Below, piece after piece: positions 8,884 to 18,521 of a DNA stretch of 64,000 nucleotides. How positions within the stretch are numbered: the stretch's first letter is position 1; each line of letters begins with the position of its first letter. Below the pieces are notes generated by a model, which searched no databases, was not told the origin of the DNA, and saw only the letters and a program-made list of their open reading frames with translations. The position numbers and the translations under genes were made by a program. Source of the DNA: Paenarthrobacter ureafaciens. Lineage in GTDB: Bacteria > Actinomycetota > Actinomycetes > Actinomycetales > Micrococcaceae. The stretch lies in contig NZ_SBHM01000007.1 of assembly GCF_004028095.1 (NCBI RefSeq), positions 3,036,199-3,100,198 of the forward strand, given 5' to 3'.

Positions 8884-10266
8884 TTAGCCGTGGAGCGGCT
8901 TGCCCGCGAGGGCAAGGTGGGCTTCGCCCAGGGCTTCGTTCTGCGTGGGGTGGGCGTGGACCAGCTGGGCCACGTCTTCCGGGTAGGCTTCCCAGTTCAC
9001 AATGAGCTGGGCCTCTCCGATTTGTTCACCCATACGGGAACCGATCATGTGGACGCCCACAACGGGGCCGTCCTTCTGGCGGACGAGCTTGACGATGCCG
9101 CCGGTGCCCAGGATGGAGCTCTTGCCGTTACCGGCAAGGTTGTATTCCTGGGTCTGGACCTGGTCTTCGCCGAACTTTTCCTTGGCTGCCTTCTCCGTGT
9201 AACCAACGGTGGCAATCTCGGGCTCGCAGTAGGTGACCTTGGGGATGTTGATGTCTTCGACGATTGCGGGGTTCAAACCGGCGATCTCTTCGGCGACGAA
9301 GATGCCCTGCTGGTAGCCGCGGTGGGCGAGCTGCACGCCCGGGACGATGTCACCGACGGCGTAGATGTTGCCCACGCCGGTGTGGAGGCGCTCGTTGGTG
9401 ATGACGAACCCACGGTCGATGGTGAGGCCGGCTTCCTCGTAGCCGAGGTTTGCTGTGACAGGGCCACGGCCGACGGCTACCAGGAGGAGGTCGGCTTCGA
9501 AGGTCTTGCCGTCAACCAAGGTGACCTTGACGCCGTTTTCGTCCTGCTCGACGCCCTGGAAGAAGATGCCGGTGCTGAACTTGATGCCGCGCTTCTTGAA
9601 AGCGCGCTCGAGGTTCTTCACGATCGTGGCGTCCTCGTTCGGCACGAGGGAGGGGAGGCCTTCGACGATGGTGACGTCCACGCCGAACGACTTCCAGACG
9701 GATGCGAACTCGACACCGATAACGCCGCCGCCGAGCACGATGGCGCTCTTGGGGATGTAGTCCATGGTGAGGGCCTGGTCCGAGGTGATGACCTTGCCGC
9801 CGATTTCCAGGCCGGGCAGTGAACGCGAGTAGGAGCCGGTGGCCAGCACGATGTTCTTGCCCTTGTAGGCGGTACCGTTCACCACGACGGTGTCGGTGCC
9901 CTGGAGCTTGCCTTCGCCTTCGATGACCGTGATGCCCTTGGACTTGATGAGTCCCTGGAGGCCCTTGAACTTACCGGCGATGATGCCGTCCTTGTAGGCG
10001 TTGACGGCCGGCATGTCGATGCCGTCAAGCGTCACGTTCACGCCGTACTTGGCGGAATCACGTGCATGGTCTGCCAGTTCGGCAGAGTGCAGGAGGGCCT
10101 TGGTGGGGATACAACCGTTGTGCAGGCAGGTTCCGCCGAGCTTTGCCTTTTCCACAAGGCCAACGGTGAACCCAAGCTGTACGGCCCGCAGGGCCGTGGC
10201 GTAGCCGCCGCTGCCGCCACCGAGTACCAGGATGTCGAATTCTTGCGCAGTTGCCTGATCGGCCAC
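8884..10266 (-). CDS. lpdA: Dihydrolipoyl dehydrogenase (E3)
   Basis: 460-residue flavoprotein disulfide reductase that re-oxidises lipoamide on E2 and passes electrons to NAD+. An N-terminal FAD loop GGGSGG (residues 16-21), redox disulfide C47/C52 in [11 protein letters not shown], an NAD loop GGGVIG, and the C-terminal catalytic pair H439/E444 in [11 protein letters not shown] are all present. The GTG at 10266 has GGGAG upstream and gives the normal family length; the open frame beyond it has no similarity. First gene of the lpdA-sucB pair. Confidence 0.94.
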   Translation of the reverse strand: MADQATAQEFDILVLGGGSGGYATALRAVQLGFTVGLVEKAKLGGTCLHNGCIPTKALLHSAELADHARDSAKYGVNVTLDGIDMPAVNAYKDGIIAGKFKGLQGLIKSKGITVIEGEGKLQGTDTVVVNGTAYKGKNIVLATGSYSRSLPGLEIGGKVITSDQALTMDYIPKSAIVLGGGVIGVEFASVWKSFGVDVTIVEGLPSLVPNEDATIVKNLERAFKKRGIKFSTGIFFQGVEQDENGVKVTLVDGKTFEADLLLVAVGRGPVTANLGYEEAGLTIDRGFVITNERLHTGVGNIYAVGDIVPGVQLAHRGYQQGIFVAEEIAGLNPAIVEDINIPKVTYCEPEIATVGYTEKAAKEKFGEDQVQTQEYNLAGNGKSSILGTGGIVKLVRQKDGPVVGVHMIGSRMGEQIGEAQLIVNWEAYPEDVAQLVHAHPTQNEALGEAHLALAGKPLHG

Positions 10267-10560
10267 TAAAACGCTCCCTCGCGTGAATGATGACACGGGT
10301 GTGCGTGCCATCTGGTCTTTGGAACTTGTACTGCCGCGATTATGCCAGCACGTAAGTTCTCTTGCATTTGTGACTATCGAGTTCACCTTAGCGAACCACC
10401 TACCCATGCTCCACCCTCCGCGGGCGAATGTGGAGCGCTTGTGTCGAGACTCACGTTCGCGTGTGACACAGCGCTATCAGCCGCATGATTCCGGGCTTCC
10501 GCGGGCCGCCGGAGTGTTCCCGGCCGGCCCACGGAAGCTTTGGTGGAGCGGGTAGCGGAT
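10267..10560. other. Non-coding region upstream of lpdA
   Basis: 294 bases between the lpdA start and the pepA stop. It holds the pepA terminator hairpin (10495-10538) and, on the minus strand, a CATAAT hexamer (10339-10344) that could be the lpdA -10, 72 bases before the start codon; no good -35 accompanies it. I see no gene in the rest. Confidence 0.5.
10495..10538 (-). terminator. Hairpin terminator downstream of pepA
   Basis: 14-bp stem with one mismatch (10495-10508 with 10525-10538), 23 bases past the pepA stop. No U-run. Confidence 0.6.
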
Positions 10561-12084
10561 CTAGGCGGAGGCGGTCAGCAGGTCTTCCGCGTACGCCACG
10601 AGGGTCCGGACGGTGCATCCGGTTCCCTGCTTGGGGGTGTATCCGTACGGGCTGCCGTTGTTGAACGACGGCCCGGCGATGTCCACGTGGGCCCACGGGA
10701 TCTGTTCACCGTTGCCGTTCTTGCCAACGAATTCGCGCAGGAAGACGGCTGCAGTCATCATGCCGCCATTGCGCTCTCCAATGTTTGCCAGGTCTGCCAC
10801 CTGCGAGTCCAGGCTCGGGCGCAGTTCCTCGGGCAGCGGCATCGGCCAGACCAATTCACCGGCCCGGTCGGCTGCGGACTTCAGTGCCGAGGTGACCGAA
10901 TCGGTCCCCATGACGCCGGCTGTGCGCAGGCCAAGTGCGATCAATTGCGCACCGGTCAGGGTGGCGACGTCGATGATCGCGTCGGGCTTCTCTTCGCTGG
11001 CCGCCACGATGCCGTCGGCCATGACCAGCCGGCCCTCGGCGTCGGTGTTCAGGACCTCCACGGTCTTCCCGCCGTAGACGGTCAGGACGTCCGCGGGCCG
11101 CTGCGCCGCACCGGAGGGCATGTTCTCCGCTATGCAGAGCCACGCGGTTGCCTTGATGGGCAGTCCAAGGGATGCGATGGCCAGGACGGCATTAAGTACG
11201 ACGGCGGCACCGGCCATGTCGCTCTTCATGTCGCCCATGCCGAGGGCCGGCTTGATGGAGATACCGCCGGTATCGAAAGTGATGCCCTTGCCCACGAGTG
11301 CGATTTTGCGGGCAGCTTTGGCCGGGGCGTATTCAACCTTGACGAGGCGCGGCTGTCTGGTGGATCCCTTGCCAACGCCGAGGATGCCGCCGAATCCTTC
11401 CTTTTCCAGGCGCTTCTCGTCCCAGACCGTGACCTTGACGGGGAGGCCCTTGGAAAGTTCCTTCGCGGCTTCGGCGAATGATTCGGGGAAGAGGTGGCTG
11501 GGCGGCTGGTTGACCAGCGTGCGCGTGGCGTTGACGGCCCGGGCGAGGACGATCGCCCGGTCAAGGGCCGGTTGCGCTTCCTTTGCATCCACGGCTGTGA
11601 AGATCGAAACCTTGGCTACCGGCGCCTTCAAGCCGTCCTTGCTGGAGCGGTGCTCGGTGTAGGAGTAGGCACCCAAGGCTGCGCCTTCGGCCACGGCAGC
11701 GACGTCGGCGAGGGCCGTCGTCGGGAACGCCAACGTCACCGACGCCAGGCCCGCAAGCTGGCGGACCGCGGAGCCGGCTGCACGACGCAGTGCTTCGCCG
11801 GTGAAGCTGCCGTCTGCCTGCGGCTTGCCGAGCCCGGCGAGCACGAGGAGTTCCGAGCCCGTCTCCGGCAGGCCCGGAAGGCGGTGAACCTGGTCCGCTG
11901 CTCCCGTAATGCCCAGGACCTTCAAGGAACCCGCGATGGACTCGGCAGCCTTCGCGCTCAAGGGATTGGAGAGCAGCACGGGACCGTCTGCACCTTGCGC
12001 TACGCCTACCACGAGGGCGTCGCTGGGGGACTTCTTGAGGTCCTTGGCAATCACGCCGAGGATGATGTCAGTAGTCTTGACCAC
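10561..12084 (-). CDS. pepA: Leucyl aminopeptidase (M17)
   Basis: 507-residue cytosolic aminopeptidase that removes N-terminal residues from peptides with two metal ions. The C-terminal catalytic domain carries the M17 signature NTDAEGRLVMADGI, the VGKGITFDTGGISIKP metal-binding lysine and aspartate region, and the DMKSDMAGAAVVL segment. The N-terminal part is the usual macro-like domain. The GTG at 12084 has GAGGAA upstream. Single gene with its own terminator; with the tricorn homologue it supplies peptide recycling capacity in this window. Confidence 0.93.
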   Translation of the reverse strand: MVKTTDIILGVIAKDLKKSPSDALVVGVAQGADGPVLLSNPLSAKAAESIAGSLKVLGITGAADQVHRLPGLPETGSELLVLAGLGKPQADGSFTGEALRRAAGSAVRQLAGLASVTLAFPTTALADVAAVAEGAALGAYSYTEHRSSKDGLKAPVAKVSIFTAVDAKEAQPALDRAIVLARAVNATRTLVNQPPSHLFPESFAEAAKELSKGLPVKVTVWDEKRLEKEGFGGILGVGKGSTRQPRLVKVEYAPAKAARKIALVGKGITFDTGGISIKPALGMGDMKSDMAGAAVVLNAVLAIASLGLPIKATAWLCIAENMPSGAAQRPADVLTVYGGKTVEVLNTDAEGRLVMADGIVAASEEKPDAIIDVATLTGAQLIALGLRTAGVMGTDSVTSALKSAADRAGELVWPMPLPEELRPSLDSQVADLANIGERNGGMMTAAVFLREFVGKNGNGEQIPWAHVDIAGPSFNNGSPYGYTPKQGTGCTVRTLVAYAEDLLTASA

Positions 12085-12410
12085 GAGGATGTTTCCTCAC
12101 TTCTCTCTGCATTGCATGGCGGGACCGCATGTTTGGCGCCCTGCCCCGGTACGCGCCCGACGTCCTCTTGCGACGGCGGCCTTGGTCTAGGGCCAGCTTA
12201 ACGAAAAGGATGCCGGCCCGTTTCGATCGTAGTCTCTTGCGGGCTGCGGACGGCAATTAAATGAGAGCTGCGGCACACGGGCAGGCAGGAATGCCAGCCC
12301 GACGTGCGGCGTTGTATGAATACGGACCATGGGGAATGGTCTTCGGCCGCCTTGGGGTCTCCCCTCACGGCCGACCCCGTGAAACTTTGCCACAGCGAAA
12401 GGAACATGCC
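12085..12410. other. Divergent intergenic region with leader hairpin
   Basis: 326 bases between pepA and the PAC2 gene. The only structure I can point to is a hairpin at 12343-12374 (TCGGCCG/CGGCCGA outer stem, GGGG/CCCC inner stem) 36 bases before the PAC2 GTG, in its probable mRNA leader. No gene or convincing promoter is seen. Confidence 0.45.
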
Positions 12411-13349
12411 GTGTTTGAACGGATATCCGGCTCCCTCCTGGACCCCGAGGCGCTCTATGCCAGCAACATCGAGATCTTCCACAGCCCCGAACTGCGGGGC
12501 TTGAACCTGGTGATGGGATTCACCGGTTTCGCCGACGCCGGACAAGTAGTGCGGCAGATCAACGCGGAGTTGCTGGACCAGCTCGACGCCGAGGTGGTGG
12601 CAATGTTCGACGCCGACCAGCTCATCGACTACCGTTCGCGCCGCCCGCACATCAGCTTCGTTGAGGACCACCTGCAGGACTACCAGCCCCCGCAGCTTGG
12701 GCTGTACAAGCTCAAGGACGGGCTTGGCCAGCCTTTCCTCCTGCTCGCCGGTTTTGAGCCGGACCTGCAGTGGGAACGTTTCTCGCGGGCCGTCGTCGGA
12801 ATCGTCGAGAAACTGGACGTCAACCTGGTCACATGGATCCATTCCATTCCCATGCCGGTACCGCACACGCGGCCGGTGGGAGTTACCGTCCACGGAAACA
12901 GGCCCGAACTGATCGACGGCATCTCGAGCTGGAAACCTACCGTGGAAGTGCCTGCCGCGATCGGGCACATCCTGGAGCTCCGGCTCATAGAGGCCGGACG
13001 CAATGTTGCCGGCTACGTTATTCACGTTCCGCATTACCTTTCCGAGGCCGAGTATCCGCAGGCCGCGGTGGCAGGGCTCGAATATCTCGGGGCTGCTACC
13101 TCGCTCATGCTCCCGACCGACCGGCTGCGCGAGTCCGGGCGGGAAGTGGTCCGTCAGATCGCCGAACAAATAGAAGCTTCCCAGGAAGTGCAGGCGGTAG
13201 TTTCCAACCTCGAAGCCCGCTACGACGAAAAGTCCGAAGGCATGGTCCGCCGCTCGCTGCTGGCCGACGAGAATGACGAGCTGCCCAATGCAGAGGACCT
13301 CGGTGCCGCCGTGGAGGCCTACCTCGCACGCAAGGATGCGCCTCAATAA
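12411..13349 (+). CDS. PAC2 family protein (proteasome assembly chaperone-like)
   Basis: 312 residues. The start region (NIEIFHSPELRGLNLVMGFTGFADAG) and the FDADQLIDYRSRRP and HSIPMPVPHTRP segments are typical of the actinobacterial PAC2 family, related to archaeal and eukaryotic proteasome assembly chaperones. The bacterial function is not established. The C-terminal 60 residues are helical and charged. The GTG at 12411 is preceded by AAAGGAA at good spacing. Upstream in-frame codons give low-complexity, unrelated sequence. Confidence 0.85.
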   Translation: MFERISGSLLDPEALYASNIEIFHSPELRGLNLVMGFTGFADAGQVVRQINAELLDQLDAEVVAMFDADQLIDYRSRRPHISFVEDHLQDYQPPQLGLYKLKDGLGQPFLLLAGFEPDLQWERFSRAVVGIVEKLDVNLVTWIHSIPMPVPHTRPVGVTVHGNRPELIDGISSWKPTVEVPAAIGHILELRLIEAGRNVAGYVIHVPHYLSEAEYPQAAVAGLEYLGAATSLMLPTDRLRESGREVVRQIAEQIEASQEVQAVVSNLEARYDEKSEGMVRRSLLADENDELPNAEDLGAAVEAYLARKDAPQ

Positions 13350-13373
13350 ATCTGCTTTGATGCCTGTGGCGGG

Positions 13374-13379
13374 CATACT
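13374..13379 (+). promoter_or_regulatory. -10 hexamer of the MFS gene (leaderless)
   Basis: CATACT, 4 of 6 consensus bases, ends 6 bases before the GTG at 13386. Confidence 0.4.
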
Positions 13380-13385
13380 TAAAGG

Positions 13386-14732
13386 GTGAACTCTCCACGC
13401 GCCTGGCTCATTTGGACGATCGGCGTGTTCGCCTACCTGGTGGCCGTGGCGCAGCGGACATCATTCGGGGTCGCGGGCCTTGAAGCCACTGAGCGGTTCC
13501 ACGCCAGTGCCGCAGCTGTTTCCTTCTTCACGGTCCTCCAGTTGCTGGTCTACGCAGGACTGCAGATACCCGTTGGTGTGCTGGTGGACCGTTTCGGCTC
13601 ACGCGTCATGGTGGCAGGCGGGGCCGTGTTGATGGGGGTGGGCCAGTTACAGCTGGCTTTCGCGGACAGTGTCCCCGGGGGAGTGCTGGGCAGGGTGCTG
13701 GTTGGCGCCGGTGACGCCATGACCTTCATCTCCGTCATCCGGCTTGTACCGCTGTGGTTCGCTCCCGCCCGGGTGCCCCTCGTGACCCAACTGACGGGGA
13801 TGTGCGGCCAGTTGGGCCAACTCTTCAGCGTCGTCCCGTTCGCGTTGTTGCTGCAATCCGCGGGATGGACCCCGGCGTTCCTGTCCCTGGCAGGCCTGTC
13901 CGTCCTCGCCGTCGTCCTGGTCCTTGCCCTCCTGCGTGATGCCCCACCGGGACATTCCCCGCAAAACGCGGCGCAGGGGCTTAAAGCGACCGGCATCTCC
14001 CTGTCGCGTGCCTGGAAGCAGCCGGGGACCCGGCTTGGTCTCTGGAGCCACTTCACCGTCCAATTCAGCGGCAACCTCTTTGCCATGACGTGGGGCTATC
14101 CGTTCCTGCTCTCTGCCCAAGGCCTTGACGGGGCAACAGTATCCGGGCTCATGGCGCTGTTTGTTGCCACTGCGATCGTGTCCGGTCCCGGCGTGGGACG
14201 CTTTGTCTCCAGGCACCCGATGCGGCGTTCGGCAATGGTGCTGCTGATCGTCCTTGCCACCGCAATCGTGTGGGTCGCCGTATTGTCGCTGCCGGACCGG
14301 GCGCCGCTGTGGTTGCTGGTGGTGCTTGTCGTGGTGCTGGCGGTCGGCGGTCCGGGTTCCATGATCGGTTTTGATTTCGCCCGGACGTTCAACCCTTCGC
14401 ACCGGATCGGGACGGCAACCGGCATCGTCAACGTTGGGGGTTTCATTGCGGCACTCGTAGCCATCTATCTGATCGGCCTGGTGCTGGACCTCTTGAATGG
14501 CTCTGGATTCTCCGGAGGCAACCTGTATGGTTTGGCACCGTTCCGGATAGCCCTCAGTGTGCAGTTCGTGCTGCTCGGATTTGGCACGCTGATGATCCTC
14601 ACCACGCGGCGCAAGGTGCGGGCGCAAATGGCGGCCCAGGGAGTGCATGTGCCACCGCTGGTGGTCACCCTGGCCAAGCAACGCCGTGAACGCATGGAGC
14701 GCAGGCGCGCTACACGCCAGGAGCGCACCTAG
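13386..14732 (+). CDS. MFS transporter
   Basis: 448-residue integral membrane protein with about 12 hydrophobic segments. The N-terminal half holds the loop motif GVLVDRFGSRVMV between helices 2 and 3 (the MFS GxLaDrxGrr signature), and the two halves are split by a hydrophilic stretch near residue 200. The C-terminus is very basic (QRRERMERRRATRQ), as expected for a cytoplasmic tail. Substrate cannot be told from sequence. GTG start; lies 36 bases after the PAC2 gene but probably has its own leaderless promoter. Confidence 0.85.
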   Translation: MNSPRAWLIWTIGVFAYLVAVAQRTSFGVAGLEATERFHASAAAVSFFTVLQLLVYAGLQIPVGVLVDRFGSRVMVAGGAVLMGVGQLQLAFADSVPGGVLGRVLVGAGDAMTFISVIRLVPLWFAPARVPLVTQLTGMCGQLGQLFSVVPFALLLQSAGWTPAFLSLAGLSVLAVVLVLALLRDAPPGHSPQNAAQGLKATGISLSRAWKQPGTRLGLWSHFTVQFSGNLFAMTWGYPFLLSAQGLDGATVSGLMALFVATAIVSGPGVGRFVSRHPMRRSAMVLLIVLATAIVWVAVLSLPDRAPLWLLVVLVVVLAVGGPGSMIGFDFARTFNPSHRIGTATGIVNVGGFIAALVAIYLIGLVLDLLNGSGFSGGNLYGLAPFRIALSVQFVLLGFGTLMILTTRRKVRAQMAAQGVHVPPLVVTLAKQRRERMERRRATRQERT

Positions 14733-14818
14733 CGCGCACGCACCTGGCAGTCCGGGGTTTTTCCACATAGCCACAACAGCCACTGTCCGGCGTTCCAGGT
14801 CAACAGCAAGCTTGAGTC

Positions 14819-16138
14819 ATGACCATCAAGCAAACACTCAGCATCCATCAACCCGAAGACGTCCTGGGCTATATCCCGCACTTGCTGGGCTATTGGCCCC
14901 GGGAGAGCCTGGTGGCAATCACGTTGCAGGGAAAGGCCCTGGGGGCAACGCTGCGGGTTGATTTGCCGCCGGCGGACAACCCCCACGCCCAGGCCGATTT
15001 TGCCGCGTACGTGCGGAACCAGCTGCTGGCGGACGAACGCGCCGACGGCGTCCTGCTGGTGCTGTATTCGGCAGCAGGTTGGGATGACGGTTCAGTCCTG
15101 GACTGGACCATGCCCTTGCTGGGGATCCTGCAAGAGGCCCTGGCCCCGGTGGACTTGACCGTCCGTGACGCCTGGCTGATCGGTGACGACTATTGGCGCA
15201 GTGCATTCTGCACCGATCTCTCTTGCTGCCCGGTTCCCGGTCTCCCTTTGGAGCGCATCCACAACAGCAGGATCAGCGCTGAGATGGTGTACCGGGGAAG
15301 CACAGTGGGCGCCGCCCCGGACAGCACCGTGGATCCGCCCAAACTAGCCCTCCCCGGCAGGCCCGCCGTTGATGTCCTTGAAGCTGAGCAACGATTCGAG
15401 GACCAGCTGTTGGAGTCAGGGCGCAGTGAGTGCTGTTTTGATGCCGTACTCGATGCTTGGGCCCAGGTCCTTGAAAGATGTCCCCGGGCTGATGGGCTGG
15501 GTCCATCGGACATTGCCGGGGCCGTTTTCGGGGGACCGGCCGGATCTGAACTGATGGGGTTCCTCCGGGCGACACTCGCCGTTCCTGCCTGGCGGGACGC
15601 CGTTATTGTCATGGCAGCCGCGGACGTGGCCTCCGCGAAGGCCGGTGGACGTGCCTTCGATCTCTTCTCCGGTGATAACTCCAGCTCGCTTCCTTTCGAC
15701 CCCCTGGCCCTGGGGCTTGCCATGCCACCGGCGGCCGCTGCGGGCGCCGCTTCAAACGGCCGCAGTCCCGAGGAGACCGGAGATACCTTGTTGGACGGGA
15801 TGCCCGGGGTGCCTTCTTACGGCGGAGTCCTGCTCGGCGAGGAACCTGAAATACCCGACTGGCGCCTGCTGGACTCCTTGGGAAGGATCCTGTCCGCCCT
15901 TTCTTACGACGATGAGGAGGGTGGCCTCGCCGCGGCGGCACTCACGCTCCAGGGATGGGTCGCGTGGGCCAAAGGAAACGGGTCGTTGGCCCATGCCAGC
16001 CTGCTCCGTGCCGCTGCGGCGCATCCGGGCTATCGATTGGCTGACTTGCTGGACGATGTATTGGGGCAAGGCACCATCTGCGGCTGGGCGCGGCGGCCTG
16101 AGTCGGCATGGGGCACCTACAAAGCCTCGCGCAACTAG
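14819..16138 (+). CDS. DUF4192 family protein
   Basis: 439 residues. The N-terminus (HQPEDVLGYIPHLLGYWPRE, then SLVAITL) is the hallmark of DUF4192, an actinobacterial family of unknown function. The C-terminal third (WVAWAKGNGSLAHASLLRAA) reads like a helical repeat. Soluble, no signal peptide. Encoded just upstream of sigA, but the 267-base gap suggests a separate transcript. Confidence 0.85.
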   Translation: MTIKQTLSIHQPEDVLGYIPHLLGYWPRESLVAITLQGKALGATLRVDLPPADNPHAQADFAAYVRNQLLADERADGVLLVLYSAAGWDDGSVLDWTMPLLGILQEALAPVDLTVRDAWLIGDDYWRSAFCTDLSCCPVPGLPLERIHNSRISAEMVYRGSTVGAAPDSTVDPPKLALPGRPAVDVLEAEQRFEDQLLESGRSECCFDAVLDAWAQVLERCPRADGLGPSDIAGAVFGGPAGSELMGFLRATLAVPAWRDAVIVMAAADVASAKAGGRAFDLFSGDNSSSLPFDPLALGLAMPPAAAAGAASNGRSPEETGDTLLDGMPGVPSYGGVLLGEEPEIPDWRLLDSLGRILSALSYDDEEGGLAAAALTLQGWVAWAKGNGSLAHASLLRAAAAHPGYRLADLLDDVLGQGTICGWARRPESAWGTYKASRN

Positions 16139-16405
16139 TCGCTCCGTACGGTGGCTGACGCTTTCGCTCTCCACAAAGGCGTACGATTCGCAAATCCGTG
16201 AGACAATGGATGCCGAGACCCGGTTGGGTCCGCGTTTGAATGCCCGTATTGCCCCCTTAATCAGGGAACAATACGGCGGCGCCGGCAGTTGTACCTAGAG
16301 ACTCTGCAGGCGGCGATTGCGTTTGAAATTAATCGCGGACTTGACAGGGTCATAGTGGTGTTGCCCACATGGTGATTCCACAGACCGCCGCTAGAAAGGT
16401 TTTCT

Positions 16406-17716
16406 GTGACCCCGTCTTCCGTCGAGAAGGAACCCGCCGCCCAGGCCGAACTGTCCGCTGAGGAAAAGAAGGCGGCACCGGCCAAGCGTGCGGCGACACG
16501 CGCTGCCAGCAAAGCTTCAGAGGGTGACTCCGGCAAGCCGGCCCCCAAGAAGCGCGGGCCCAAGCCCGGTGGCAAGGCCGCGGCCGAGGCTGCCGGCAAG
16601 TCCCCGGATACCGAAGAGGACGCCGAAGAGTCGGTTGAGGACGAGGAATTCGACCCCTCGGCTGCTGAAGAAGTGGAAGTCGGCGACGACGACGTGGAAG
16701 AGGTCGCCTCTTCCAAGGACAAGCCTGCGCCCTCAGGCTCCGGATTTGTCTACTCCGACGCCGATGATGACGACGCCCCCGTCCAGCAGGTCATGTCAGC
16801 CGGTGCCACTGCGGACCCCGTCAAGGACTACCTCAAGCAGATCGGCAAGGTAGCGCTCCTCAACGCCGAGCAGGAAGTCGATCTCGCCCTGCGGATCGAA
16901 GCCGGCTTGTTTGCCGAAGAAAAGATCGCTGCCGACGACGGTTCCATGGACCCCAAGCTCAAGCGCGAACTTGAGTTCATCATCCACGATGGCAAGAGGG
17001 CCAAGAACCACCTGCTGGAGGCAAACCTCCGCCTTGTGGTCTCCTTGGCCAAGCGCTACACGGGCCGTGGCATGCTGTTCCTGGACCTCATCCAGGAAGG
17101 CAACCTTGGCCTCATCCGTGCAGTCGAGAAGTTCGACTACACCAAGGGCTTCAAGTTCTCCACGTACGCCACGTGGTGGATCCGCCAGGCCATTACCCGT
17201 GCCATGGCCGACCAAGCCCGTACCATCCGTATTCCGGTGCACATGGTCGAAGTCATCAACAAGCTCGCACGTGTCCAGCGTCAGATGTTGCAGGACCTCG
17301 GCCGCGAACCCACGCCGGAAGAGCTCGCCCTCGAACTGGACATGACTCCCGAGAAGGTTGTGGAAGTCCAGAAGTACGGTCGCGAGCCAATCTCCCTCCA
17401 CACCCCGTTGGGCGAGGATGGAGACTCCGAGTTCGGTGACCTCATTGAGGACTCCGAAGCCGTGGTACCCGCGGATGCCGTGAGCTTCACCCTCTTGCAG
17501 GAACAGCTCCACTCCGTCCTTGACACGCTCTCCGAGCGTGAAGCAGGCGTGGTCGCCATGCGATTCGGGCTCACTGATGGCCAGCCGAAGACTTTAGACG
17601 AAATCGGCAAGGTCTACGGAGTGACGCGCGAACGCATCCGCCAGATCGAATCCAAGACGATGTCCAAGCTGCGGCACCCCTCCCGCTCGCAGGTCCTCAG
17701 GGACTACCTGGACTAA
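16406..17716 (+). CDS. sigA: Principal RNA polymerase sigma factor (HrdB/SigA type)
   Basis: 436-residue primary sigma factor. A disordered Lys/Ala- and Glu/Asp-rich N-terminus (1-130) replaces region 1.1. Region 1.2 ([16 protein letters not shown]) starts near 134, region 2 contains [20 protein letters not shown] and [13 protein letters not shown] (about 227-260) for -10 recognition, and region 4 has the helix-turn-helix [20 protein letters not shown] (about 405-425) for -35 recognition. The GTG at 16406 follows AGAAAGG. The strong perfect terminator 16 bases after the stop indicates a single-gene transcript. As housekeeping sigma it should read the TANNNT promoters noted elsewhere. Confidence 0.96.
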   Translation: MTPSSVEKEPAAQAELSAEEKKAAPAKRAATRAASKASEGDSGKPAPKKRGPKPGGKAAAEAAGKSPDTEEDAEESVEDEEFDPSAAEEVEVGDDDVEEVASSKDKPAPSGSGFVYSDADDDDAPVQQVMSAGATADPVKDYLKQIGKVALLNAEQEVDLALRIEAGLFAEEKIAADDGSMDPKLKRELEFIIHDGKRAKNHLLEANLRLVVSLAKRYTGRGMLFLDLIQEGNLGLIRAVEKFDYTKGFKFSTYATWWIRQAITRAMADQARTIRIPVHMVEVINKLARVQRQMLQDLGREPTPEELALELDMTPEKVVEVQKYGREPISLHTPLGEDGDSEFGDLIEDSEAVVPADAVSFTLLQEQLHSVLDTLSEREAGVVAMRFGLTDGQPKTLDEIGKVYGVTRERIRQIESKTMSKLRHPSRSQVLRDYLD

Positions 17717-17732
17717 GTCCGTATGCACGGTG

Positions 17733-17765
17733 ATCAGCCCGGCAGGAATTTCCTGCCGGGCTGAT
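17733..17765 (+). terminator. sigA terminator
   Basis: Perfect 15-bp stem (17733-17747 with 17751-17765) with an ATT loop, followed by GTCGTT. Confidence 0.8.
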
Positions 17766-17820
17766 GTCGTTCCAGGCACTGCCTCATCGCATCGCTACCC
17801 GCCCCAGGCGCCCCGGCTAC

Positions 17821-17935
17821 GGGTGCGGTCGGCGCGTAGGGGTGCGGTGTCGACGTGGAGTGGGTGCGGTTGGCGGGTAGGGGTGCGGTGTCGACGTGGA
17901 GTGGGTGCGGTTGGCGGGTAGGGGTGCGGTGCCGG
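17821..17935. repeat. 41-bp G-rich tandem repeat, about 2.8 copies
   Basis: Units begin at 17821, 17862 and 17903. Units 1 and 2 differ at two positions, and unit 3 is truncated after 33 bases. Each unit contains GGGTGCGG, GGCGGGTAGGGG and a GTCGAC site. The plus strand is strongly G-rich, so quadruplex formation is possible. The array lies between two terminators and is not in a gene. Confidence 0.9.
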
Positions 17936-17968
17936 CCCCGAGCCCAAGAACCGGGGAGTGCTTAACGA

Positions 17969-18001
17969 AGCAAGGCCCCTCCCGCCGGGAGGGGCCTTGC
18001 T
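17969..18001. terminator. Bidirectional terminator between sigA and DUF7455 genes
   Basis: 15-bp perfect stem (17969-17983 with 17987-18001), GCC loop, followed on the plus strand by CTTTC. It is 45 bases past the stop of the minus-strand DUF7455 gene. Confidence 0.8.
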
Positions 18002-18045
18002 CTTTCATCTGCTCAACTCATCTGCGCAACCAAGGCGTGGTGCCC

Positions 18046-18267
18046 TCAGTCGACCGGAACAGGTGCCTTCTCGTTGAGGCGCTCGGTCTCGTCATGCCAG
18101 TCGGAGGTCAGGGGCCGGAGCGTGGCCTCGACTGCGCGGGCGTGGTGGCCGCAGAAAAGCAGCTCACCGCCGGAGGACTCGAGTACAACGCGGACATATG
18201 CTTGAGCCCCGCAACGATCGCATCGGTCAGCTGCGTTTAGCGTGCGGTCTGCAACTGCTGTTGTCAT
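18046..18267 (-). CDS. DUF7455 small zinc-binding protein
   Basis: 73 residues. CDRCGAQAYVRV near residue 18 and FCGHHARA near 42 form a likely CxxC...CxHH zinc site. This small actinobacterial family is usually encoded beside the sigma-factor or topoisomerase genes, and its role is unknown. The ATG at 18267 has GGAGG eight bases upstream; earlier in-frame methionines lack a ribosome-binding site. Confidence 0.82.
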   Translation of the reverse strand: MTTAVADRTLNAADRCDRCGAQAYVRVVLESSGGELLFCGHHARAVEATLRPLTSDWHDETERLNEKAPVPVD

Positions 18268-18521
18268 GTCGGCCTCCTTAGTAGTTCTGTACATCCATAT
18301 AACCAGCATTCGAGGCAGAACCATGGCAAGGATGGGTCACTTTCGCTGTCCGCGTATCACATGTGCGTAACGTAACTTTGCCCTCGACGCCCGTTCGGGT
18401 GTGGCGGGCGGGTCCGGCAGCCGCGCGCGACTAACCTAGTATGGGCAGTGTTTGCCTTGACCACATTGGCTTACAGCTGCTGGAAACACCCTGAGCTATA
18501 CCCCGAAGGAGCACACCGCGA

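Noticed and set aside
17821-17935. CRISPR array
   Set aside because: Units are contiguous with no spacers and there are no cas genes.
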